From Bacillota bacterium (lineage in GTDB: Bacteria; Bacillota; Clostridia; Lachnospirales; Lachnospiraceae): a stretch of 64,000 nucleotides of DNA. The first letter of the stretch is position 1, and the number at the start of each line of letters is the position of its first letter. Below, one piece after another: positions 1-8,449 of this stretch. The stretch spans positions 1 to 64,000 of the forward strand of contig JAEWSH010000128.1 in assembly GCA_023398375.1 (NCBI GenBank), in the 5' to 3' direction. The translations under genes and the position numbers were made by a program. The notes under the pieces were generated by a model. The model was not told where the DNA came from. It saw nothing but the letters and a program-made list of their open reading frames with translations, and ran no database searches.

Positions 1-3
1 GTG

Positions 4-97
4 TTTGGAGCCTTCCTAAAACCATCGAGTGGTAGGAGGTGAGAACCAATCCACAGTATCTCCAAAAAGTATAGCATACAGACCTTGGAGAGGGTCT
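4..97 (+). ncRNA. Structured 5' leader of unknown class, possibly a riboswitch or its 3' part
   Basis: The non-coding leader of the DUF3793 gene folds into nested stems. TTTGGAG (4-10) pairs with CTCCAAA (60-66). Inside it CCTTCCTA (11-18) can pair with TAGGAGG (33-39), or alternatively GTGG (29-32) pairs with CCAC (51-54). A separate hairpin AGACC/GGTCT lies at 80-97, before the SD site GAGGAG. Mutually exclusive pairings are typical of regulatory leaders. I cannot assign a class: no B12 box, T-box or other signature is recognisable, and the window start may cut the element. A metal or iron link is only suggested by the downstream genes. Confidence 0.35.
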
Positions 98-134
98 ATA
101 AATACTACTACTATATAATACGAGGAGATGAGTC

Positions 135-722
135 ATGTCGGTTGAACAGCTAACAGTATATATAGCATCACAAAATGAAAAAGAAAAAGTTGCAATGCAG
201 CTCGTGTATCATTGTGCTCCATTTCTAAAAGGAAAAAGAGTTGCAACTGTAGTAGCTTTGACAGAAAAAGAAGAAATCGCGTTGTATGAGAATTTACGTG
301 ACACTGATATTCAAATATTTAAAATGCAGGGAAGGGGAAAAGAAAAACTTTATTTTTTATATAGGAATAAGGAGTATCACACCTATTTGTCAGATCAGAA
401 TATAAGATATTTTCTAAAAAGATATGGATATCAGGGAAAAGAAATACTTACATATCTTGAATTCCTGAATGCGCGGATCGAGAAAAGCATATTGGAAAAG
501 GGAGAATTTCCACATGAAATAGGAGTTTTATTAGGGTATCCTTTAGAAGATGTGAAAGGATTCACAAATCATAAAGGGAAAAATTTTCTTTGCACGGGAT
601 ATTGGAAAGTGTATAAAAATGAAGAAAAGAAAAAGAAATTATTCCGACTATTTGATGAGTTAAGAAGCATTTGCGAAAGAGAATTTCTACAGGGAAAATC
701 AATTTGTGAAATTGCATTATAA
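135..722 (+). CDS. DUF3793 family protein
   Basis: A 195-residue soluble protein that resembles the DUF3793 family of Firmicutes, which is often found beside flavodoxins and ferrous iron transport genes. Its biochemical role is not known. It has no signal peptide or membrane segment and is lysine-rich. The family-like C-terminal part has the pattern E-I-G-x-L-L-G-Y-P-L-E-D-V-x-G-F near residues 125-145, followed by a conserved G-Y-W-K-V-Y. The ATG follows GAGGAG at good distance. The flavodoxin gene begins 50 bp downstream in the same direction and is probably co-transcribed. Family membership is recalled from the sequence pattern and was not searched. Confidence 0.7.
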   Translation: MSVEQLTVYIASQNEKEKVAMQLVYHCAPFLKGKRVATVVALTEKEEIALYENLRDTDIQIFKMQGRGKEKLYFLYRNKEYHTYLSDQNIRYFLKRYGYQGKEILTYLEFLNARIEKSILEKGEFPHEIGVLLGYPLEDVKGFTNHKGKNFLCTGYWKVYKNEEKKKKLFRLFDELRSICEREFLQGKSICEIAL

Positions 723-772
723 AATGTTGATTCGCAGCAGCATACAGATTTATAACAGAAAGGCAGAATAGA

Positions 773-1192
773 ATGAAAATAATATATTGGAGTGGAACTG
801 GAAATACAGCGGCTATGGCTGTGGAAATCAGTAAAGGAATTGTTGAGAGTGGAAAAGAGTGTGAGATTTTTGATGTTGCATCCGTTACGGCAGATGATTT
901 AGAACAGGAAACTGTCTTTGCATTAGGTTGTCCGTCTATGGGAGCAGAGCAATTGGAAGAGTCGTCCATGGAGCCTTTTATGGAGGAATTGGAAGGCAAA
1001 ATTACAGGTAAAAAAATCGTACTCTTTGGTTCTTATGGTTGGGGAAATGAAGAATGGATGCGTGATTGGGAAGACAGAGTAAAAGCTGCAGGAGCTACCG
1101 TAATCGGTGGAGAAGGAATTACCTGTCTGAATGCACCTGACAGTGAGGTACAGGAAAAATTGCGTCAAATCGGAACCAAAATGTGCGATTAA
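773..1192 (+). CDS. Short-chain flavodoxin
   Basis: A 139-residue FMN-binding electron carrier. The N-terminus has the flavodoxin phosphate-binding loop, W-S-G-T-G-N-T-A at residues 6-13, right after the first beta strand. The second FMN loop, F-G-S-Y-G-W-G, is near residues 84-90. The length is normal for short-chain flavodoxins, and it is likely cytoplasmic. Flavodoxins replace ferredoxin when iron is short, which fits pairing with a DUF3793 gene, but the regulation is inferred. A strong terminator follows at 1212-1270. Confidence 0.92.
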   Translation: MKIIYWSGTGNTAAMAVEISKGIVESGKECEIFDVASVTADDLEQETVFALGCPSMGAEQLEESSMEPFMEELEGKITGKKIVLFGSYGWGNEEWMRDWEDRVKAAGATVIGGEGITCLNAPDSEVQEKLRQIGTKMCD

Positions 1193-1211
1193 TCAAAAGG
1201 GTATAAAAGTA

Positions 1212-1270
1212 CTGAACGTAACAAAAAATCCTTTACTTTAAGAAAGTATAGGATTTTTTGTTATGTTCAG
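1212..1270 (+). terminator. Long stem-loop terminator after flavodoxin
   Basis: CTGAAC-GTAACAAAAAATCC pairs with GGATTTTTTGTTA-TGTTCAG around a short loop. The 3' arm carries a T6 run, so it can work as an intrinsic terminator of the DUF3793-flavodoxin transcript. Confidence 0.85.
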
Positions 1271-1372
1271 AAGGTTATTTTTGATTCAATTTTTGGAATA
1301 ATCTAAAAACAAAAATAAAATACAGAATCAAAAGCGTAAAATCTTCTGCTTTATAAATAAAATGTAAAAATA

Positions 1373-1400
1373 TTGACTTATATTATTGTTTTGATATGAT
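1373..1400 (+). promoter_or_regulatory. Putative sigma-A promoter of the DeoR-type gene
   Basis: TTGACT (1373-1378) and TATGAT (1395-1400) are separated by 16 bp, 22 bp before the start codon. The flanks are AT-rich. Confidence 0.6.
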
Positions 1401-1421
1401 AAACAAAAACGAGGTGATGAG

Positions 1422-2180
1422 ATGAGAGGAAACAGTGACAGCAGAAGAGAGGAAATCACAAAATATATTCTTGCAAATGAAAAAAGTACTGTGGATGATT
1501 TGGCTGAGAAATATCAGGTTACCAAAGAAACAATACGTTCAGATTTAAATTTTCTGGAATTAAAGGGGCTGGTATATCGGACGCATGGCGGAGCCATTCT
1601 CAGGAATGCAAATACAGAAATCCCGATGGATTTAAGACAGCAGGAGCAAAGTGTGGCAAAAAAGCAGATAGCTTACGAAGCAATCAACTATATATTGGAT
1701 GATATGGTGCTGTTTATCGATCCAAGCAGTACGGTTCTGCCTCTTGGTAGATTGCTCAGAATGCGGAAGAATTGTACGATATTTACCAATTCATATGAGT
1801 TGATTCCGTATGTTGCAGGTACTCAGAACAAAGCGATACTGATAGGGGGTGAATACTGGAGTATGGGAAAAAGAACAGTAGGAAGCTTTGTAAGGGATAT
1901 GCTTCAGGGGATTTATTTTGATATGGTGATACTCGGGATGGAGGGGTGTAAAGGACTGACCGGACCTGGAATAAACGTGTTAGATACCCTGTCAGTGAAC
2001 AGATATGTAATCGCGCACAGCAAGCAGTTGATGTTATTGGCTGATTACACGAAGTTCGATAAAGAAGCCAGTTACCAATTCTGTGATTTCCAGGATGTTG
2101 ATTTTGTAATCACAAACCCACTTCGTGAAGAAATAAAAAGCGGCATTTGTGCTGGTAAAATAGTAGAAGCAAAAATTTAG
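1422..2180 (+). CDS. DeoR/GlpR family transcriptional regulator
   Basis: A 252-residue DNA-binding repressor of sugar metabolism type. The N-terminal winged helix-turn-helix (about residues 5-60) contains V-D-D-L-A-E-K-Y-Q-V-T-K-E-T-I-R-S-D-L and the diagnostic R-T-H-G-G-A at the end of the wing. The remaining 190 residues are the DeoRC sugar-phosphate sensor domain, with the F-x-D-x-S-S-T motif near residue 102. The SD site GAGGTGATGAG precedes the ATG. The next gene, a membrane protein, begins 15 bp downstream, so the two form an operon. The effector is unknown because no sugar enzyme lies next to it. Confidence 0.9.
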   Translation: MRGNSDSRREEITKYILANEKSTVDDLAEKYQVTKETIRSDLNFLELKGLVYRTHGGAILRNANTEIPMDLRQQEQSVAKKQIAYEAINYILDDMVLFIDPSSTVLPLGRLLRMRKNCTIFTNSYELIPYVAGTQNKAILIGGEYWSMGKRTVGSFVRDMLQGIYFDMVILGMEGCKGLTGPGINVLDTLSVNRYVIAHSKQLMLLADYTKFDKEASYQFCDFQDVDFVITNPLREEIKSGICAGKIVEAKI

Positions 2181-2195
2181 ATGAGGTGACAGGGA

Positions 2196-2861
2196 ATGAA
2201 TCACGTAAGAAAACAAAAATATATCAAAAATATGAAAAAGATATTGGTAACAATTCTTGGAATCTCGATCTCACATTTTGCAGCGGCATTGGGTGCATTT
2301 GTCAATATCGGACAGGGACCGTTTACTGCTTTTTGCCTTACCAGTTCCTACTTGACAGGGATGCAAATGGGAACAGTATTTATAATATTTCAGGTAATAT
2401 TTATTGCAGGTCAGTTGTTGATACAAAAAGAGAAATTTAAAGCAGTACAATTATTGCAAATACTGATTGTTATCTATGGAGGAGGAGTGCTAAATTTCTT
2501 TTTATATGATGTATTTCAATATATCACAATCACGTCTTATCTATTAAGGATCATACTTGGTATTTTTTCCTTTTCAATTAACGCAATTGGTGTCATTATG
2601 GTATTGGAAGCGGATTTTATCCGTATTCCGTTAGAAGGGTTTTTACAGCTTATTGCAGATGCAAGGAATGAAAAACTGGGACGATACCGAAAGGCTTTTG
2701 ATGTTACGTTAATTCTATTGAATATTATAATTTGCGTAGTTGCAGGTTATCCAATTACAATCAGGGAAGGTACTATAATGAATGCCATTATATTTGGAAC
2801 AGTACTCGACCTTATGAAAAATCCGATTGCTAAAATATATCAAAGATACCGAGTCGCATAA
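2196..2861 (+). CDS. YczE/YitT-like integral membrane protein
   Basis: A 221-residue polytopic membrane protein with about five or six hydrophobic segments. It looks like the YczE/YyaS/YitT group of uncharacterised Firmicute membrane proteins: a short basic N-terminus, then a small-residue-rich first helix with G-A-F-V-N-I-G-Q-G-P near residue 32, typical of that group. No catalytic motif is visible. It is translationally close to the DeoR-type regulator. The ATG at 2196 is preceded by GAGGTGACAGGGA. A transport role is possible but not shown by the sequence. Confidence 0.65.
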   Translation: MNHVRKQKYIKNMKKILVTILGISISHFAAALGAFVNIGQGPFTAFCLTSSYLTGMQMGTVFIIFQVIFIAGQLLIQKEKFKAVQLLQILIVIYGGGVLNFFLYDVFQYITITSYLLRIILGIFSFSINAIGVIMVLEADFIRIPLEGFLQLIADARNEKLGRYRKAFDVTLILLNIIICVVAGYPITIREGTIMNAIIFGTVLDLMKNPIAKIYQRYRVA

Positions 2862-2992
2862 AACTGGTAGTTATAATGCAATAAGTAAAATGAGAGCAAG
2901 ATATATGGAATTCAGGAGGAAAGGTTGAAAGAAAATAGAATAGAGAAAGGGAGCACATCTGTTGCCGGATGTGTTATGCAATGGGTGAAAAA

Positions 2993-3250
2993 ATGGAAAA
3001 CTTGTCAAAATTACCTAATATTGGAAGTGTTGTTGAAGAACAGTTAAATATGGTCGGTATTAGCACGTATGATCAGCTGGTACAAACAGGAAGTAAGCAG
3101 GCATGGCTCAAGATAAAGGCGATCGATGATTCGGCATGCATTCATCGATTGTATGCTTTGGAGGGAGCTATTCAAGGTGTCAATAAGAAACAATTATCTG
3201 CAGAAGTGAAGGCAGAATTAAAAGAATTCTATCAGACTTTTAAGGCATAA
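2993..3250 (+). CDS. TfoX C-terminal domain protein
   Basis: An 85-residue protein made only of a TfoX/Sxy C-terminal-like domain. It starts with L-P-N-I-G-x-V-V-E-E-Q-L, the helix-hairpin-helix-like start of this domain, and continues with G-I-S-T-Y-D-Q-L. In gamma-proteobacteria the full Sxy/TfoX controls competence with CRP, but stand-alone C-terminal domains in Firmicutes have no assigned role. The start at 2993 is chosen because GGGTGA lies five bases before it. In-frame ATGs at 2969 and 2981 have poorer spacing, and the first lies inside a small hairpin (ACATC/GATGT, 2954-2973). Confidence 0.75.
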   Translation: MENLSKLPNIGSVVEEQLNMVGISTYDQLVQTGSKQAWLKIKAIDDSACIHRLYALEGAIQGVNKKQLSAEVKAELKEFYQTFKA

Positions 3251-3281
3251 AAAAGAAAACAAATGTGCTACTAACACCGAT

Positions 3282-4136
3282 TCACTTGTTTACTTCAATG
3301 GAGGCTCCGTCACTGACAAAAGTAACGGAACCTTTTCTTGTAAGATAGCTATGGCAGCCGATATCATTAAGGAGCGCTATCGTCTCATCGTCTTCCGGTT
3401 CTTCGTCAGATGATGTAATAACAGCATAAGAGGGCAGAGCTTTCTTCAAAAAATCCGGCAGCAGAGTCTGATAATGACCGTGATAAGGTACTTTCAGGAA
3501 GGTGCTGTGCAGATCGATAGAAGTATCATTCAAGAGTTCCTTAAGTCTCTCATTTTCAGCGTCGCCCGTAAAAAGAAATGTATTATTGCCATGGGTTACC
3601 TGCATAACGAGAGAGGAATTATTACTTTCACCTTCTGCATAAGACTTGCGGTGAGGCGGCATAACATGATAGGTAATGGAATCAAGAACAAAAGCATAGT
3701 CGGTAGTTACAATTTCGGGTCTTATGGAAGCATCTGCAACAGCTTTCAGATAATCATGATATGCATCATTGTCTTTAACAGGGTAAGTCTGCAAAATATG
3801 TGAGATATCCATTTCCTTGATTATTTTTGCGGCCCCGCCGGCATGATCTTTATCGAAATGTGTCAGGATGAGATAATCAATTTTTGTAATACCCAGATTT
3901 TTCAAGGTTTTCACGATTTCTTTTCCCTCACCATGTTCTCCAGTATCAAGTACCACAGTTGCATTGTCGGAGAGAAGCAACATAGCATCTGCTTTTCCGG
4001 CGTCCAGGCAAACGACTTGGAACGAAGACAAAGGCGGTGACAAAGGAGAATTCTGGTTCTGAGATGTACAGGAATTTATAAATAATGTTGAAATTAACAG
4101 GAACAGTGCAATAAAAGTATATCTAATTTTTTTCAT
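3282..4136 (-). CDS. Secreted metallo-beta-lactamase-fold lipoprotein (ComEC C-terminal type)
   Basis: A 284-residue protein with a lipoprotein signal peptide (basic start, hydrophobic helix, then I-N-S-C at about residues 20-23), so it is likely anchored outside the membrane. The rest is a metallo-beta-lactamase fold with the metal-binding H-F-D-K-D-H-A-G-G motif, then F-T-G-D-A-E and a late Y-H-G-H. This is the arrangement of the hydrolase domain of ComEC and of stand-alone extracellular DNases or phosphodiesterases. The nuclease role is inferred. The ATG at 4136 follows GGAAAGG, and an upstream in-frame TTG overlaps that SD site. It sits tail to tail with the TfoX-C gene; any link to competence is speculative. 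Confidence 0.85.
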   Translation of the reverse strand: MKKIRYTFIALFLLISTLFINSCTSQNQNSPLSPPLSSFQVVCLDAGKADAMLLLSDNATVVLDTGEHGEGKEIVKTLKNLGITKIDYLILTHFDKDHAGGAAKIIKEMDISHILQTYPVKDNDAYHDYLKAVADASIRPEIVTTDYAFVLDSITYHVMPPHRKSYAEGESNNSSLVMQVTHGNNTFLFTGDAENERLKELLNDTSIDLHSTFLKVPYHGHYQTLLPDFLKKALPSYAVITSSDEEPEDDETIALLNDIGCHSYLTRKGSVTFVSDGASIEVNK

Positions 4137-4231
4137 GATAGACCTTTCCAATTTTATTACAACTATATTTTTTGACGTTATAGTAAATTATTATAGTACA
4201 TAGGGAAGTAAATGCATAGCAGATTATGAAT

Positions 4232-4258
4232 AAGATCTGGTAAGGACAAGTAAGATCT
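4232..4258. repeat. Direct repeat pair upstream of the FabV gene
   Basis: TAAGATCT occurs twice, at 4231-4238 and 4251-4258, exactly 20 bp (two helical turns) apart and just upstream of the predicted promoter. AGATCT is itself palindromic. This is a candidate binding site; the protein is unknown. Confidence 0.35.
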
Positions 4259-4261
4259 TTA

Positions 4262-4290
4262 TTGCTTCTCAGAGAAATCTATGGTACTAT
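4262..4290 (+). promoter_or_regulatory. Putative promoter of the enoyl reductase gene
   Basis: TTGCTT (4262-4267) and TACTAT (4285-4290) are spaced by 17 bp. The -10 box overlaps an upstream in-frame start candidate at 4281, which supports translation from 4335 instead. Confidence 0.5.
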
Positions 4291-4334
4291 ATACTTTGAA
4301 TATCAAACTATGTGAAAAACAGGAAGGTGTCATC

Positions 4335-5507
4335 ATGATAGTAGAACCAAAGGTTAAAGGATTTATATGTACAACAGCACATCCGGAAGGATGCAGGGAA
4401 AATGTAAATAGACAGATTTCGTATATAAAAGAACAGGGAGAAATACAAGGACCAAAAAAAGTACTTGTAATCGGAGCTTCAACCGGTTATGGATTAGCTT
4501 CCAGAATTACAGCTGCTTTTGGGTGTAAGGCGGCAACGATCGGTGTCATGTTCGAAAGGGAAAGCAATGGAAAAAGAACAGCAACACCGGGATGGTATAA
4601 TACAAAATCATTTGATGATTTTGCATCAGAAGAGGGCTTGTATGCAAAATCGATCAATGGGGATGCATTTTCCAAAGAAGTAAAAGAACAGGTGATTGCT
4701 ATGATCAAGCAGGATCTTGGTAAAATAGATATGGTAATTTACAGTCTTGCTTCACCGAGACGGACAGTCGCAGATGGCACAACGTATCACTCTATCTTGA
4801 AGACGACCGATAGCGATTTTACCAATAAATCGTGGAATCTTACCAATAATACAATATCCGAAGCAACTATAACACCTGCAGATCAAGAGGAAATTGACGC
4901 AACGATTAAGGTCATGGGTGGAGAAGACTGGATGGAATGGATAGCTGATCTGGAGGAGGCAGGTGTGCTGGAAGAAGGTACAATTACAGTAGCGTATTCT
5001 TATATTGGGCCTGAACTTACCTATCCAGTGTATAAAAATGGAACAATTGGCAGAGCCAAAAAGCATCTGCAGGAATGTGCGAGAGCGATAAATGAAACCT
5101 ATGCCTCCAAAGGGCTGCGTGCCTATATCTCAGTAAATAAGGCATTGGTAACGCAGGCAAGCAGCGCAATTCCTATTGTACCGTTGTATTTTGCTATTTT
5201 GTATAAAGTTATGAAACAAAAGAATGTACATGAAGGCTGTATCGAACAGATAGGCAGGCTCTTCCAAGATAAATTATATGGAGTACGCCAACAAGATGAA
5301 TTAGAGACAGACAGCGAAGGCAGAATCCGTATGGATGACTGGGAGATGCGAGAAGATGTGCAGCGGGAAACAATGGCAGTCTGGGACAAGATCAATTCGG
5401 ATAATATTTTAGAAATAGCGGATGTAGAAGGATATTGGGAAGATTTCTATCATATGTTCGGTTTCTGTTTTGATACGGTAGATTATTCGCAGGATGTTGA
5501 AATTTGA
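4335..5507 (+). CDS. fabV: Trans-2-enoyl-CoA/ACP reductase, FabV/Ter family
   Basis: A 390-residue NAD(P)H-dependent enoyl reductase. It reduces the trans-2 double bond of enoyl-ACP (fatty acid synthesis) or enoyl-CoA (butyrate-type fermentation as in Ter). The nucleotide-binding loop V-I-G-A-S-T-G-Y-G is at residues 45-53. The family catalytic motif Y-x8-K is Tyr233-Lys242, close to the numbering of characterised FabV proteins. Length is normal (about 395). The start at 4335 follows GGAAGGTG. It appears monocistronic, with its own promoter and terminator. Sequence alone does not tell the ACP from the CoA role. Confidence 0.93.
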   Translation: MIVEPKVKGFICTTAHPEGCRENVNRQISYIKEQGEIQGPKKVLVIGASTGYGLASRITAAFGCKAATIGVMFERESNGKRTATPGWYNTKSFDDFASEEGLYAKSINGDAFSKEVKEQVIAMIKQDLGKIDMVIYSLASPRRTVADGTTYHSILKTTDSDFTNKSWNLTNNTISEATITPADQEEIDATIKVMGGEDWMEWIADLEEAGVLEEGTITVAYSYIGPELTYPVYKNGTIGRAKKHLQECARAINETYASKGLRAYISVNKALVTQASSAIPIVPLYFAILYKVMKQKNVHEGCIEQIGRLFQDKLYGVRQQDELETDSEGRIRMDDWEMREDVQRETMAVWDKINSDNILEIADVEGYWEDFYHMFGFCFDTVDYSQDVEI

Positions 5508-5526
5508 TGTTTAGATAAAGCAGGAG

Positions 5527-5565
5527 AACACCTTTTCTTGGGTTCATAGGAAAAGGTGTTTTTTT
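5527..5565 (+). terminator. Terminator after fabV
   Basis: AACACCTTTTC pairs with GAAAAGGTGTT and is followed by a run of seven T. Confidence 0.9.
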
Positions 5566-5684
5566 AATTCATGACAGGTGAGGCGGCATGCCGATTCATC
5601 TTGTTGATCTAGTTCATTCGTAAAGTCAATATGATACAAGACAATCAAAATAGAACATGATATGTTATTACTTAACGGAGATCA

Positions 5685-5726
5685 TGAGTATTGTGCCGCT
5701 CAAGCGGCAGGTGGGAGCAGATATGG
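5685..5726 (+). repeat. Hairpin-SD repeat, copy 1 of 3
   Basis: GCCGCT (5695-5700) and AGCGGC (5703-5708) form a tight hairpin followed by AGGTGGGAGCAG and then ATGG, the start of the AraC-type gene. The same layout recurs at 10711-10751 and 24711-24752, with similar sequence before the hairpin (T-A-T-T rich) and after it. Confidence 0.6.
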
Positions 5727-6529
5727 AAGAGCGAAGATGTGTGTATGATGAAAAATTAATGATTGAGGCATATCAGTTTGTTGGAGTCATGCAGAAGTTT
5801 CCAAATCATTTTCATGAACATTTTGTCATCGGATTTATCGAAAATGGAACAAGAAAACTATCCTGTCTGAATAAAGAATACGTGATTCATACCGGAGATT
5901 TGATGCTGTTCAATCCAAGGGATAATCATACATGTGAGCAAATTGATAATTCGCTGTTAGACTACCGGTGCCTGAACATTCCGGAGAATATTATGCAAAA
6001 TACTATCTTGGAAATTACGGGAAAGAAAGACTTTGCAAGATTTAAAAAGCAGGTAATTGCAGGAGCAGAACAGACACAGATGCTGCGGGAATTACATGAA
6101 ATGATTATGCAGGGGAGCCAGGAATTTCAAAAAGAAGAGTTATTTTTATTTTTTATGGAACAACTGATTCTTATATATGCCGAATTAAACCCGGCAGAAG
6201 AGGAGGATAACATGAAACTGGAGAAAGTCTGCAGATTTGTGGAAGAATCTTATGAAAAAGCAATTACTTTAGATGAATTAAGTAAAATAGCTCAAATGAA
6301 TAAATATGTACTCCTTCGCACATTTACTAGAGAAAAGGGAATTACACCTTATCAATATCTGCTTACGACCAGAATTAACAAAGCAAGAACGCTGTTGGAA
6401 AAAGGAATAGAACCAATTGACGTGGCAATACATACGGGATTTTCTGATCAAAGTCATTTTACGAATGTCTTTAAAAAACTGATCGGGGTGACTCCGGGTC
6501 AATATAAATCAATAAGAGACAAAGGATGA
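5723..6529 (+). CDS. AraC family transcriptional regulator
   Basis: A 268-residue regulator with an N-terminal cupin-like sensor domain (P-N-H-F-H-E-H-F near residue 25, then G-D-L-M-L-F-N-P) and a C-terminal double helix-turn-helix. The latter has the family signature I-D-V-A-I-H-T-G-F-S-D-Q-S-H-F-T-N-V-F-K and the ending G-V-T-P-G-Q-Y. The start at 5723 is placed behind GGTGGGAG, part of a dispersed hairpin repeat; further upstream codons lack an SD site. The EamA exporter gene follows after 6 bp, so the regulator probably controls or is co-expressed with it. Confidence 0.92.
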   Translation: MEERRCVYDEKLMIEAYQFVGVMQKFPNHFHEHFVIGFIENGTRKLSCLNKEYVIHTGDLMLFNPRDNHTCEQIDNSLLDYRCLNIPENIMQNTILEITGKKDFARFKKQVIAGAEQTQMLRELHEMIMQGSQEFQKEELFLFFMEQLILIYAELNPAEEEDNMKLEKVCRFVEESYEKAITLDELSKIAQMNKYVLLRTFTREKGITPYQYLLTTRINKARTLLEKGIEPIDVAIHTGFSDQSHFTNVFKKLIGVTPGQYKSIRDKG

Positions 6530-6535
6530 CAGGTA

Positions 6536-7414
6536 ATGGATAACAATAAGAGATTAAAGGGACACCTCACTGCATTTATTACTATTTTTATATGGGGAAC
6601 AACTTATATATCTACCAAAGTTTTATTGCAGAACTTTGAACCGGTAGAAATATTATTTTTTCGATTTGTAATTGGCTATCTTACTTTATGGGTGATATGT
6701 CCAAAGCTTTTACGGATAGAAAGAGAACATGAGCTTTACTTTGTGTTTGCTGGACTTTTCGGAATTACTTTTTATTATTTGCTGGAAAATATAGCATTGG
6801 TATATACGCAGGCTACCAATGTAGGCGTTATTATTTCAATTGCACCATTTTTTACAGCGATTCTGGCCCACTTTTTTATACATGGAGAACGATTGAACCG
6901 TTATTTTTTTATTGGTTTCATAACTGCTATCATAGGAATCTGTTTGATAAGTTATAACGGAAGTACTTCGTTTTGTTTGAATCCATTGGGAGACATTCTG
7001 GCCGTATCAGCAGCCTTTGTCTGGGCGCTCTATTCTATATTAACCAGAAAAATATCAGAATTTGGTTATCCGGCGGTGCAAAGTACAAGAAGAACTTTTC
7101 TGTATGGATTGCTTTTTATGGTACCTGCATTATTTTTATTTGGTTATGAGCCGGATTATTTCAAGTTAGCACAACCGATTGTTCTGGGAAATGTTCTGTT
7201 TTTAGGCTTAGGAGCATCAGCACTTTGCTTTGTAGCATGGAATTTAGCTGTAAGACTGCTAGGGGCTGTTAAGACAAGTATCTATATTTATATGGTTCCT
7301 GTTATTACGGTTACAACATCAGTACTTATATTATCTGAAAAGATAAATTTGATTTCTATAATAGGCATTTTATTTACCCTTACTGGATTATTTTTGTCAT
7401 ATAAAAAATTATAA
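6536..7414 (+). CDS. EamA/DMT family transporter
   Basis: A 292-residue membrane protein of the drug/metabolite transporter superfamily, with ten predicted hydrophobic helices in two EamA repeats (about residues 8-138 and 150-290). Motifs include F-I-W-G-T-T-Y-I-S-T-K in helix 1 and L-A-V-S-A-A-F-V-W-A-L-Y at the start of the second repeat. Such proteins usually export amino acids or other small metabolites. The substrate is not predictable. Coupling to an AraC-type regulator suggests induction by the exported compound. The SD site is AGGATGACAGG. Confidence 0.9.
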   Translation: MDNNKRLKGHLTAFITIFIWGTTYISTKVLLQNFEPVEILFFRFVIGYLTLWVICPKLLRIEREHELYFVFAGLFGITFYYLLENIALVYTQATNVGVIISIAPFFTAILAHFFIHGERLNRYFFIGFITAIIGICLISYNGSTSFCLNPLGDILAVSAAFVWALYSILTRKISEFGYPAVQSTRRTFLYGLLFMVPALFLFGYEPDYFKLAQPIVLGNVLFLGLGASALCFVAWNLAVRLLGAVKTSIYIYMVPVITVTTSVLILSEKINLISIIGILFTLTGLFLSYKKL

Positions 7415-7493
7415 GAGATAACTAATGAAAAATTTTATATATCGTTATATAATTTATCATAAGACAATAGTAATTATATAGGAGGGAAAATTT

Positions 7494-8366
7494 ATGAAAA
7501 AGAGCATAATGATATTGGTTGCGTGTATCTGTCTTGGAACAACCGGATGCGGAAAGAATTCCGTAACAGAAAAAGAAGTCGTTCCATCAACAATGGAGCA
7601 GACAGATACAACGGATGAAGTGAATACAGGAACAGAAGAAGCCTCCAGTATCCAAGAGGATAAGGGAGAAACTGCTGAATATGAAACATCAATAGATGTG
7701 GTAGACTATTCTCGTGAGATAAAAGATGAGAAGGGTGTGCTTATGTTGAAAGTCACACAAAATAGTCCAGATGTTACCATCGATGGATCAGCTGCCGCGG
7801 CAGATAATATCAATGATTTTTACCTGCAGGAAAAAGATACCTTTGATGCACTGGCTGAAAAGTATACGAATGATGCAAAAGAGTATTATGCAGGACTTAC
7901 AGAAGAAGATCGTTCAAATTTTCACAGTTATGAATTGGGATTGGAATATAGCCTGAAGAGAGCCGATGATAAAGTTATTAGTATTGTAAAGGATGGTTAT
8001 GAATATACAGGAGGTGCCCATCCGAATGCATACAGACATGCAGCGACTTTTGATACTGCCTCGGGGGAGCAATTAACCTTGGATAAGATTTTTAATGATG
8101 CAGATCAGGCAAAATCCTTTATTACAGACTATTTAAGAGAAGAATTGAAAAATGAGAAGTACAAAGATGCGTTATTTGAAGATTACGAAAAAGACATATC
8201 AAGTATTTTGGATGAAAATACCTGGTACTTTTCGGACGAAGGGTTTGTAGTTATTAGTAATGAATATATTATATCTCCACATTCCACGGGAATTTTGGAA
8301 TTTACAATTCCATATGATAAATTGGAAAACCTAAATGATATGTATAGACCGCATGTAAAAAAATGA
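7494..8366 (+). CDS. DUF3298/DUF4163-type lipoprotein, tandem copy 1
   Basis: A 290-residue secreted lipoprotein. The signal peptide ends in L-G-T-T-G-C near residue 19. A low-complexity Thr/Glu linker runs to about residue 60. The rest resembles the DUF4163 plus DUF3298 domains also found in the extracytoplasmic part of anti-sigma factor RsiV and in PdaC-like proteins: Y-T-G-G-A-H-P-N is the typical signature, then F-D-T-A-S-G-E-Q-L-T-L and a late hydrophobic-aromatic strand region. The function is unknown; lysozyme binding by RsiV is the closest precedent. An adjacent paralogue at 8450 is very similar. Confidence 0.8.
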   Translation: MKKSIMILVACICLGTTGCGKNSVTEKEVVPSTMEQTDTTDEVNTGTEEASSIQEDKGETAEYETSIDVVDYSREIKDEKGVLMLKVTQNSPDVTIDGSAAAADNINDFYLQEKDTFDALAEKYTNDAKEYYAGLTEEDRSNFHSYELGLEYSLKRADDKVISIVKDGYEYTGGAHPNAYRHAATFDTASGEQLTLDKIFNDADQAKSFITDYLREELKNEKYKDALFEDYEKDISSILDENTWYFSDEGFVVISNEYIISPHSTGILEFTIPYDKLENLNDMYRPHVKK

Positions 8367-8449
8367 AAACGAAAAATTTAACATAATTTACCACATGATA
8401 ACAGAATTTATGGTAAGATAATGGTATCATAAATCAGGAGGGTAAACTT

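Noticed and set aside
61..100. Possible B12 box in the leader of the DUF3793 gene
   Set aside because: A-G-C-A-T-A-C-A-G-A-C-C has only a loose likeness to the B12 box, and the rest of the cobalamin riboswitch core is not seen.
2186..2440. Overlapping 84-codon frame at the start of the YczE/YitT-like gene
   Set aside because: It lies in another frame over a well-supported membrane protein gene, and its translation is not membrane-like or family-like.
5595..5670. Additional promoter or small gene before the AraC-type gene
   Set aside because: The stretch is AT-rich, but no spaced -35/-10 pair or short frame with an SD site is convincing.
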